The notes beneath the pieces were generated by a model, which saw nothing but the letters and a program-made list of their open reading frames with translations, did not search any database and was not told where the DNA came from. DNA of 13,421 nucleotides from Bacteroidota bacterium (GTDB lineage: Bacteria > Bacteroidota > Bacteroidia > Chitinophagales > Chitinophagaceae): the NCBI GenBank assembly GCA_021780705.1, contig JAJXYG010000320.1, positions 1-13,421 on the forward strand, written 5' to 3'. Of this stretch, positions 1 through 6,599 are shown piece after piece (positions within the stretch are counted from its first letter, which is position 1; each line of letters starts with the position of its first letter). The position numbers were made by a program, and so were the translations under genes.

Positions 1-88
1 TCTGCGACCTCAGCACTACCGGTGCGCAAAACAGGAGGAGCAGGACGATGCGCCCACAAATTGCAGCTGCATATTTTCTTCTTTTCAT
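1..88 (-). CDS. N-terminus of a secreted protein, cut off by the left edge
   Basis: Reading leftwards from an ATG whose complement lies at 86-88, 29 codons stay open to the edge. The peptide has a positively charged start (M-K-R-R-K), a hydrophobic core (residues about 14-26, including I-V-L-L-L-L-F) and ends L-R-S-Q, a good type I signal-peptidase context for Bacteroidota, where mature proteins often begin with Gln. No lipobox cysteine is visible: Cys21 is preceded by L-L-F, which does not fit. The protein is therefore probably exported to the periplasm or beyond, or anchored by a later segment. It sits 145 bases downstream of the CNNM transporter gene on the same strand, so the two may be co-transcribed. 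No strict TAnnTTTG box lies between them. The function cannot be determined because only the signal peptide is present. Confidence 0.6.
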   Translation of the reverse strand, partial: MKRRKYAAAICGRIVLLLLFCAPVVLRSQ

Positions 89-233
89 GATCAGGTTTTG
101 GTTTTTGTCCGAAGGGAGGCGGGACCGGAAATAGATATTGGTAAAATTACAGAATTATTGGGGTGGTGAATCCATACAGATCTCATAAAATTCTATCCAT
201 CCATCAGGGCGAGTTAACCGAAAAATAAGGTGC

Positions 234-1526
234 TTAGTCCATTTCGTCACGGATTTCCTCCGAAATATGCACCAAAACCTTGTCAATACGCTGTCCGTCC
301 ATGTCAATGATTTCAAATTGGAAGCTCTTCCATTCAAAAGAATCTCCGGTGGCCGGGATTCTTTTGAGTTCATGTAATATGAATCCGGCAAGGGTATCAA
401 ATTCATATTCCCCTTCGTCAATCCATATGGTCTTGTCAAAATAGGCCAGGAAATCAAAAAACCGGATCTGTCCATCCACCAAATAGCTTCCGTCCTTTCT
501 TTCAAGGATTTCATAGGGCTTGTCTTCCGCTTCCGGCAGTTCACCCAGAATTGCACCCAGGACGTCCTTTGCAGTAATCAAGCCCAGCAGGCTGCCATAT
601 TCGTCGATTATAAATGCCTGGGGTATCTTGGTAGTCTTGATCTTTTCCAAAACCTGGTAGGCAGAATTGTTTTCCGGGACAAAAAGCGTTTTTCGGCACA
701 GGCTTTTCAAATTTGCCTCAGGTTTCAGGTACATATCTTTTACGTATACTACCCCCTGGATGTCATCAACTGTCTGATTGCACAAAGGATATACACTATG
801 ATGGGAATCCCGAATCTTCCGGATCACGGATTCCTTGGATTCCCCCAGTTCAAACCATACAATCTCGGTTCGGTGTGTCATCATTGAGGTGATGTTTCTG
901 TCTCCAAGGTGGAATACCCGTTCAATGATATCCTTCTCCTCCTCTTCGATGGCCCCCAGTTCGCTTCCTTCATTGATTAATGCCTTGATCTCTTCTTCAG
1001 TAACCTGCGACTCGGGACGGGGTCGAATGCGCAGGAAAGTAAATATTCCGGCATTGATGGTACTGAGTAACCAGACTGCGGGAAAGGAAATTCGGCTCAA
1101 CAATTTAATGGGCCGGGCTACCCGCCGTGCAATATATTCCGGTCTCATAATGGCTATCCTTTTGGGGACCAGTTCCCCAAAAAGAATGGACAAAAAAGTC
1201 ACCAGGATGACGATTATTACCGTGGAAATGGTGGCCGAATAGGCCTTGAAAAGGGAGATTCTGCTGATATAAGGTTCCAGATATCCCTCAAATTGCTGCC
1301 CCGAGAATACCCCGGTAAGAATCGATATCAACGTGATAAAGACCTGGGTGGTGGAAAGGAATACGTCGGGGTTCTCCTTCAAATCCAGGGCGATTTTGGA
1401 CTTCTTGTCTCCTCGGTTGGCACGGACTTCAAGCCGGTTCTTCTTTGCCGATACCAGGGCCATCTCGCACATGACAAAGACCGCATTGAGCAGTACCAGT
1501 AAAAATAATATAATCAGGTCAGACAT
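234..1526 (-). CDS. CNNM/CBS/CorC_HlyC membrane transporter (hemolysin C family)
   Basis: This 430-residue inner-membrane protein has the three-part layout of the HlyC/CorC family. Residues 1 to about 190 form a CNNM (DUF21) domain with hydrophobic helices near 1-22, 57-75, 96-120 and 146-166, and the family stretch L-F-G-E-L-V-P-K-R at 115-123. Two CBS motifs follow: about 205-265 (beginning V-F-H-L-G-D-R, then M-T-H-R-T) and about 270-330 (I-I-D-E-Y-G-S-L-L-G-L-I-T-A-K-D). A CorC_HlyC domain fills about 345-425 (L-V-D-G-Q-I, then the D-T-L-A-G-F-I segment). Family members are linked to Mg2+/Co2+ or Na+ export or regulation; the 'hemolysin' name is historical. Length is normal and nothing is broken. 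The start at 1526 places the first helix at residue 3, as in relatives. It lacks a clear Shine-Dalgarno sequence. The ion transported cannot be read from the sequence. GldE belongs to the same superfamily, but a GldD-type lipoprotein does not follow. Confidence 0.93.
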   Translation of the reverse strand: MSDLIILFLLVLLNAVFVMCEMALVSAKKNRLEVRANRGDKKSKIALDLKENPDVFLSTTQVFITLISILTGVFSGQQFEGYLEPYISRISLFKAYSATISTVIIVILVTFLSILFGELVPKRIAIMRPEYIARRVARPIKLLSRISFPAVWLLSTINAGIFTFLRIRPRPESQVTEEEIKALINEGSELGAIEEEEKDIIERVFHLGDRNITSMMTHRTEIVWFELGESKESVIRKIRDSHHSVYPLCNQTVDDIQGVVYVKDMYLKPEANLKSLCRKTLFVPENNSAYQVLEKIKTTKIPQAFIIDEYGSLLGLITAKDVLGAILGELPEAEDKPYEILERKDGSYLVDGQIRFFDFLAYFDKTIWIDEGEYEFDTLAGFILHELKRIPATGDSFEWKSFQFEIIDMDGQRIDKVLVHISEEIRDEMD

Positions 1527-1558
1527 AGGAATTCAATTCGACTGTTAGGTAGTCCTGC

Positions 1559-1592
1559 CATTTTTTGGGGACCGGTGCGACTTCCAAAAATG
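1559..1592. repeat. Imperfect inverted repeat in the CNNM leader
   Basis: The left arm CATTTTTTGG (1559-1568) and right arm CCAAAAATG (1584-1592) are complementary except for one extra T. They enclose a 15-base GC-richer loop. It lies 33-66 bases upstream of the CNNM start codon, so it could be a hairpin in a long leader or an operator. It is not positioned as a terminator for either neighbour, since both genes point outward. Confidence 0.25.
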
Positions 1593-1664
1593 CGCCCCTG
1601 GGTTTGTCGGGCCCTTGCCACAGGGTTGTACTATTTGTCATCAATTTTCAAAATGGGGCCATTA

Positions 1665-1672
1665 CAAAAATA
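1665..1672 (-). promoter_or_regulatory. Possible -7 box for the CNNM transporter gene
   Basis: On the minus strand these bases read TATTTTTG, an exact match to the Bacteroidota -7 consensus TAnnTTTG. The box would leave a leader of roughly 130 bases before the start codon at 1526, longer than at the other promoters here. No TTG at the expected -33 position (about 20 bases further upstream) is visible. The region is AT-rich, so a chance match is quite possible. Confidence 0.3.
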
Positions 1673-1830
1673 ACTATTGGCTAAAATACTAGATAATTAA
1701 TTAGTGAAAGGACCTACTTTTTTAAAATCCGGGAGGGATAGGGGGCAGGGCGGAATTTTTGGGTGAAGGATTATTCTATGGGGAAATACCGTGGGATAGT
1801 GAGGGCGAATGAGTGGTAAAGTGTGAAATA

Positions 1831-3849
1831 ATGAGTATTTTTAGAGGCTCACAGCAGATGATAGTCAGATCCAAAGTCACACGAACCATTCCTTTAACCC
1901 TTCGCTGGATGGGTTGGTTGTGGTTGGTAGATCTTTTCATTTTCACTTTGTTTCGGGTCATCACGGTGATCCTATTTAAGCCGGCCGATATTCCCCTGAT
2001 TTCTTTGTGGCCATCTTTCTGGCTCGGGTTCCGCTTTGATGTCAAGTGGATTTCCATCCTGCTCTCCCCACTGTGCCTCTTGACGTTCTATTATAAATTC
2101 TCACCATTTTATTCCAATATCAACCGAAAAATGTGGGCCGTCTATCTGGTCGCCTCGACTTTCTTTGTCTTGTTCTTCTTTGGGGCCGATATTGGCAATT
2201 TCAGCTATAACCATACCCGTATCAATGCGAGTGCCCTGAATTTCGCAGAAGATCCGTTGATTTCCATGGAAATGCTCTGGCAGAGCTATCCGATGTTCTG
2301 GATCCTGGCTGCGCTGGGGGGATCTGTATATCTGATCTGGAAAGTTTTTGACAAAACCTTTTGTCTGGCTCAAAAAAAACAAACAGAACTGGAAACCATT
2401 TACCGTAGGAGGTGGTACCTGGGGGCCATGGTCTTTCTGGCCTGGGGCATCTATGGAATCTTTTCGGTCTCCCACCTGGAGTGGGAAGATGCTTTCAGAC
2501 TCAATGACAATTTCAAATCCTATGTGGCTTTAAATCCACTGGAGAACTTTTTCACCACCCTGCAATTTCGAAAGCCTGCCGATGGCCGGGAAAAGGCCAG
2601 GGAGTATTATCCTGAGGTGGCCGGCTTCCTGCAACTGGATTCCCTTACCCGGCAGGATTATGCCTATTCCAGGATGGCAATGCCAGATAGCTGGGCTCTG
2701 GAAAGCAAACCCAATATCGTACTGGTGATCTGTGAGAGTTTTAGCATGTACAAAAGCAGCATGAGCGGAAATCCCCTGAACACGACTCCCTATTTCAAAT
2801 CACTTTGTGACAGCGGCCTTTTTTTTGACCGTTGTTTTTCTCCCACCTTTGGCACAGCCCGAGGGGTTTTTGCCATTCTGACCGGCACCCCTGATGTGCA
2901 GTTATCTGAATTTTCCTCCCGTGATCCGGCGGCTGTGGTGCAACGCACCATCATCAACGATTTCAGGGACTACGACAAATTTTACTTTCTTGGGGGCAAC
3001 AGTGATTTCAATAATTTCAGGGGGCTTGTGGAAAATGTTCATGACATCCACATATACCAGGAAGGAGATTATTCAGCGCCAGCCATTAATGTGTGGGGCA
3101 TAAGCGACAAGCGGCTTTTTCTGGCGGCGGACAAGGTCCTCACCCGGCAAGCCAGTCCCTTTTTTGCCATCATCCAGACCGCCGACAACCACCGCCCCTA
3201 TACCATTCCGCAGGAAGATTCAGATTTTGAAAAAAAGATCGTATCAGAAGATACCCTGACCAAGTATGGATTTGAATCCCAGGAAGAATATCAGTCGTTC
3301 CGATATACGGATTATTGCTTTTCCAAATTCATCAGGAAAGCCAAAACAGAACCCTGGTTCAACAATACCATTTTTGTGTTCCTGGGAGACCATGGCCTGG
3401 AAGGAAATTCCTCGGCAGAATATCCTGCTTCCTGGAACAGCGGCAGACTTACTGACGAACATATACCGCTGCTTTTCTATGCACCTTCCCTGATCACCCC
3501 CCAGATAAGACATGAAGTGGTCTCCCAGATTGATGTGCTTCCCACCTTGGCCGGGATGGTGGATATTTCCTATCGAAATACGACTTTGGGGCGCGATCTG
3601 CTGCATTCACCAGGTAAAATGGACGCCGCTTTTATCATCCATCATGACGAAGGCAACATTGGAATTGTGACTGATCAATATTACTTTGTCAAAAACCTCC
3701 GCATCAGCAAACGGGAACTCTATCCCCTCAGCCCAACAGATCCCCCACTGACACCTCATGCCAGGGATTCCATTGAGGATCGGCTTTCCACCCTCACTTC
3801 TGCCATCTATGAAACTTCGAAATACCTGCTGGTTCACAATAAAAGATAG
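1831..3849 (+). CDS. LtaS-like membrane phosphotransferase/sulfatase-family protein
   Basis: This is an integral-membrane enzyme of the alkaline-phosphatase superfamily, built like lipoteichoic acid synthase. About five hydrophobic segments (near 29-48, 57-87, 101-119, 154-171 and 196-213, counted from the ATG at 1831) precede a soluble catalytic domain from about residue 293. Positions matching the Staphylococcus LtaS active site are intact: the metal-binding Glu302 in I-C-E-S-F, the nucleophile Thr342 in F-G-T-A-R-G, the substrate or metal His454 in A-D-N-H-R-P-Y, and Asp520-His521 in L-G-D-H-G. LtaS moves phosphoglycerol from phosphatidylglycerol. Relatives in Gram-negatives modify periplasmic glucans, lipid A or other envelope polymers, so the substrate here is unknown. 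The start is uncertain. GTG at 1813 adds 6 residues. ATG at 1858 trims 9 and has AGAGG ten bases upstream. The first helix begins well after all three. No partner gene is adjacent in the same direction except glmM, 153 bases on. Confidence 0.88.
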   Translation: MSIFRGSQQMIVRSKVTRTIPLTLRWMGWLWLVDLFIFTLFRVITVILFKPADIPLISLWPSFWLGFRFDVKWISILLSPLCLLTFYYKFSPFYSNINRKMWAVYLVASTFFVLFFFGADIGNFSYNHTRINASALNFAEDPLISMEMLWQSYPMFWILAALGGSVYLIWKVFDKTFCLAQKKQTELETIYRRRWYLGAMVFLAWGIYGIFSVSHLEWEDAFRLNDNFKSYVALNPLENFFTTLQFRKPADGREKAREYYPEVAGFLQLDSLTRQDYAYSRMAMPDSWALESKPNIVLVICESFSMYKSSMSGNPLNTTPYFKSLCDSGLFFDRCFSPTFGTARGVFAILTGTPDVQLSEFSSRDPAAVVQRTIINDFRDYDKFYFLGGNSDFNNFRGLVENVHDIHIYQEGDYSAPAINVWGISDKRLFLAADKVLTRQASPFFAIIQTADNHRPYTIPQEDSDFEKKIVSEDTLTKYGFESQEEYQSFRYTDYCFSKFIRKAKTEPWFNNTIFVFLGDHGLEGNSSAEYPASWNSGRLTDEHIPLLFYAPSLITPQIRHEVVSQIDVLPTLAGMVDISYRNTTLGRDLLHSPGKMDAAFIIHHDEGNIGIVTDQYYFVKNLRISKRELYPLSPTDPPLTPHARDSIEDRLSTLTSAIYETSKYLLVHNKR

Positions 3850-3974
3850 GATTCCGTACCAGGCAGGATTTGCATTCAGGTAACCCTCTGCAGTGGACAT
3901 ATGACCCCCCGGGGGTGAAGTTCGCGTGCAAGGAACGAAAGTCAGCCCCAGGCGCCGCTTTTGGGAATTTAAAT

Positions 3975-3982
3975 TAACTTTG
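3975..3982 (+). promoter_or_regulatory. -7 box for glmM
   Basis: TAACTTTG matches TAnnTTTG exactly and is followed by GC, a frequent continuation in this phylum. It ends 20 bases before the glmM start codon, giving a leader of roughly a dozen bases. No TTG appears about 20 bases upstream, so the -33 half is weak. It would serve glmM and probably the cysteine desulfurase behind it. It also argues that glmM is not simply read through from the LtaS-like gene. Confidence 0.6.
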
Positions 3983-4002
3983 CCGCAATCAAAATTGAAT
4001 CA

Positions 4003-5382
4003 GTGGCACTTATAAAAAGCATCTCCGGAATCCGGGGAACCATTGGAGGAAAACCAGGAAATAACCTGACCCCTCCGGATATTGTAAAATTTACAGCTGC
4101 TTTTGCAGCCTTGCTTCTGGAAGAGGGACATCCCAAGAAGGTAGTGATCGGAAGGGACGGCAGGATGAGTGGTGCAATGGTCAGTGATCTTTGTGCCAGT
4201 ACCCTGGTAGCTTGCGGTTTGGATGTGGTGGATTTGGGAATCACCACTACCCCCACCGTAGAGATCGCCGTCACCGAGGAAAACGCCGGCGGAGGGATCA
4301 TCCTTACGGCCAGCCATAATCCCAAGGAGTGGAATGCGTTAAAGCTACTCAACCACCTGGGCGAATTCCTAAGTGCGGAGGATGGAGCCAGGGTACTGGA
4401 ATTGGCAGAAAAAGGGGATTTTGAATATGCCTCCGTAGATAAGGCCGGTGGGTACAGCGGGGTGGATTCCTATCTCCAAAAGCATATTGAAGCCGTTTTG
4501 AACTATCCACTGGTTGATGTGGCTGCGATCCGTAAGGCGGGTTTCAGGATTGTGGTGGATGCCATCAATAGTTCCGGAGCTTTGTATATACCTGCATTGC
4601 TTCGCACCCTGGGAGTAAAATCAGTAATCGTACTTAACGACGAGATCAATGGAAAATTTGAGCATAATCCCGAGCCCCTACCGGCCCACCTGACCGGGCT
4701 GAGCAGTGCCGTGGTGAAAGAAAAGGCCTCCATGGGCATCGCAGTTGATCCGGATGTCGACCGTCTGTGCTTTGTATGTGAGGATGGCTCGATGTTTGGA
4801 GAGGAGTATACCCTGGTGGCGGTGGCCGATTATGTCCTGAGCAGGAAAAAGGGCAATACTGTCAGCAACATGTCTTCTACCAAGGCACTCAAAGAAATCA
4901 CCCAGGCACGCGCAGGAGCCTACTTTCCTTCGGCAGTGGGAGAGGTCAATGTAGTGGCTAAAATGAAAGAAGTAAATGCCGTAATCGGGGGAGAGGGAAA
5001 CGGCGGCATCATTGTACCGGATTTTCACTATGGGAGGGACGCCCTTATCGGGATTGGACTGTTTCTTAGCCACCTGGCTCACTCCGGGAAATCCATCAAA
5101 CAATTCAGGGGGCAGTTCCCTGATTATTTTATTTCAAAAAACAAGATCGCCCTGGAACCAGGGGTGGATGTTTCCAGGGTCTTCAATAAATTGAAAGACA
5201 AGTACCGGAGCTATCCTATTAATACCGAAGACGGACTGAAAATAGAATTCGATAAAGATTGGGTGCATCTCAGACCCAGCAATACGGAGCCCATCATCCG
5301 AATCTATTCAGAGAGTTCTTTTGAAACCACGGCGGAAAATATTGCCAAACGAATCATGCAGGATATTCACGAAGCCATGTGA
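4003..5382 (+). CDS. glmM: Phosphoglucosamine mutase (GlmM type)
   Basis: The enzyme interconverts glucosamine-6-phosphate and glucosamine-1-phosphate, the step before GlmU makes UDP-GlcNAc for peptidoglycan and lipopolysaccharide; it acts in the cytosol. The four alpha-D-phosphohexomutase motifs are present: the phosphoserine loop T-A-S-H-N-P with Ser104, the Mg2+ loop D-P-D-V-D-R (Asp249, Asp251, Asp253), the sugar loop G-E-G-N-G-G (from Gly330) and the phosphate-binding R-P-S-N-T-E-P (from Arg424). The opening I-K-S-I-S-G-I-R-G-T-I-G-G is characteristic of Bacteroidota GlmM. At 459 residues the length is normal. The start is GTG at 4003, which gives M-A-L-I-K; no in-frame ATG lies just upstream. 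The EGNGG loop is shared with archaeal and PMM/PGM-like members, so side activity on mannose or glucose phosphates cannot be excluded. It probably shares a transcript with the cysteine desulfurase 68 bases downstream. Confidence 0.93.
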   Translation: MALIKSISGIRGTIGGKPGNNLTPPDIVKFTAAFAALLLEEGHPKKVVIGRDGRMSGAMVSDLCASTLVACGLDVVDLGITTTPTVEIAVTEENAGGGIILTASHNPKEWNALKLLNHLGEFLSAEDGARVLELAEKGDFEYASVDKAGGYSGVDSYLQKHIEAVLNYPLVDVAAIRKAGFRIVVDAINSSGALYIPALLRTLGVKSVIVLNDEINGKFEHNPEPLPAHLTGLSSAVVKEKASMGIAVDPDVDRLCFVCEDGSMFGEEYTLVAVADYVLSRKKGNTVSNMSSTKALKEITQARAGAYFPSAVGEVNVVAKMKEVNAVIGGEGNGGIIVPDFHYGRDALIGIGLFLSHLAHSGKSIKQFRGQFPDYFISKNKIALEPGVDVSRVFNKLKDKYRSYPINTEDGLKIEFDKDWVHLRPSNTEPIIRIYSESSFETTAENIAKRIMQDIHEAM

Positions 5383-5450
5383 CGCTGCAGGGTACCAGGG
5401 AAATCGCCCCAGGCAGGACCTTGAACCTCGGTAAAGAAAAGACATAGTTT

Positions 5451-6578
5451 ATGGAAAGAATTTATTTTGATAATGCAGCCACCACCCCATTGGATCCTTT
5501 GGTCCTGGAGGCCATGATGCCATACCTTACCGAAAAGTTTGGCAATCCATCTTCCATTTATTCCTATGGACGGGAAACCCGGATGGCCGTGGAAAATGCC
5601 CGCAAAACCGTGGCAAAGATTCTGAATGCCCATCCGGCCGAAATTTTCTTCACCAGTGGAGGCACCGAAAGCAGCAATACGGCCATTTATGGGGCTGTCC
5701 GTGATTTGGGATGTAAAGCGCTGATTACCTCCAGAATTGAGCATCATGCGACCCTTCATACTGCAGAACGGGTGGCCTCCGAGTACCAGATTCCCCTGCA
5801 TTATGTAAAGCTATTACCGGGCGGCCATGTTGACCTGGACGACCTGGAAAAGCTTTTGTCCCAAAGTCAGGAGAAATGCCTGGTCACCCTCATGCATGCC
5901 AATAACGAGATCGGAAACCTCACCGATATTGAAAAGGTGGGAATGCTATGCGAAAAATACCAGGCCATCTTTCATTCCGATACGGTGCAAACCCTGGGGC
6001 ATTTTAGTTTCGACCTCAGAAAACTGCCGGTGCATTTCATTACGGGTTCTGCCCATAAGTTCCATGGTCCCAAAGGGGTTGGTATACTTTATATTCGGGA
6101 CACCGTGAAGATACATCCCTTCATCAATGGGGGCAGCCAGGAGCGAAACATGCGGGCCGGAACCGAAAATATTTATGGGATTGTCGGATTTGCCAGGGCA
6201 CTGGAACTTACCCTGGAGCACCGTGAAAAGGACAGTGCACATATTAGGGGTATTCGAAATTATTTCAAAAAGCGGATCCGGGAGGAGATCCCCGGGGTTT
6301 CCTTTAACGGAGACCACGAAGGCCACTTTCTCCATACCATCCTGAGTGTGGCTTTTCCCAAGACGGAAAAATCCGAGATGTTACTTTTCAATCTGGATAT
6401 TCATCAAATATGCGCCAGTGGAGGTAGCGCCTGTACCTCCGGGGCCGACATCGGCAGCCACGTGATCCAGGCCATCAGCCAGGATACTGATCAGGTAACG
6501 GTTCGCTTCTCCTTCAGTAAATACAATACACTCGATGAAGTGGATCGGGTCATCACCTTTCTAAAGGAGGTGAGCTAA
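5451..6578 (+). CDS. Cysteine desulfurase (class V aminotransferase fold, NifS/IscS family)
   Basis: This PLP enzyme removes sulfur from L-cysteine as an enzyme-bound persulfide, giving alanine and feeding Fe-S cluster or tRNA thiolation pathways in the cytosol. Visible residues: the N-terminal Y-F-D-N-A-A-T-T-P, G-G-T-E-S-S-N near 70-76, the cofactor-stacking His98 in I-E-H-H, Asp177 and Gln180 in H-S-D-T-V-Q, the PLP Schiff-base Lys203 in G-S-A-H-K-F-H-G-P-K-G, and the catalytic Cys328 in G-G-S-A-C-T-S-G. It has 375 residues, shorter than E. coli IscS (about 404), lacking the C-terminal tail that helps dock IscU. No iscU, sufE or iscR is beside it, so it may be a stand-alone desulfurase, for example for tRNA thiolation. 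The ATG at 5451 follows an A-rich leader with no strong Shine-Dalgarno. The last codons lie 21 bases from the convergent asmA-like gene. Confidence 0.93.
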   Translation: MERIYFDNAATTPLDPLVLEAMMPYLTEKFGNPSSIYSYGRETRMAVENARKTVAKILNAHPAEIFFTSGGTESSNTAIYGAVRDLGCKALITSRIEHHATLHTAERVASEYQIPLHYVKLLPGGHVDLDDLEKLLSQSQEKCLVTLMHANNEIGNLTDIEKVGMLCEKYQAIFHSDTVQTLGHFSFDLRKLPVHFITGSAHKFHGPKGVGILYIRDTVKIHPFINGGSQERNMRAGTENIYGIVGFARALELTLEHREKDSAHIRGIRNYFKKRIREEIPGVSFNGDHEGHFLHTILSVAFPKTEKSEMLLFNLDIHQICASGGSACTSGADIGSHVIQAISQDTDQVTVRFSFSKYNTLDEVDRVITFLKEVS

Positions 6579-6599
6579 CAACTTTCTCGTTTCTGCTGT

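Larger units (their letters stand above)
1527..1830. other. Divergent intergenic region between the CNNM transporter and the LtaS-like gene
   Basis: This 304-base stretch contains no open frame with coding character. It must carry the promoters of both outward-facing genes. Seen directly: a strict minus-strand TAnnTTTG match at 1665-1672, near-matches (7 of 8) on the plus strand at 1715-1722 and 1754-1761, a perfect 10-base AT palindrome at 1694-1703, and an imperfect inverted repeat with arms at 1559-1568 and 1584-1592. Bases 1730-1755 are G-rich. No regulator binding site is recognised. Confidence 0.6.

Noticed and set aside
835..1242. Plus-strand open frame of 135 codons inside the CNNM gene
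   Set aside because: It lies wholly antisense to a gene with clear domains, is rich in Ser, Met and Arg as expected of a shadow frame, and has no promoter or recognisable motif.
234..1526. Possible GldE (gliding motility) identity for the CNNM/CBS/CorC protein
   Set aside because: GldE is in the same superfamily, but the next gene on the strand starts with a type I signal peptide rather than a GldD-like lipoprotein, and no ssb or mutY is seen. The generic family call is safer.
3905..3916. C/G-run palindrome (CCCCCGGGGG at 3906-3915) as a terminator of the LtaS-like gene
   Set aside because: The arms meet with no loop, so a stable hairpin is unlikely, and no T-run follows.
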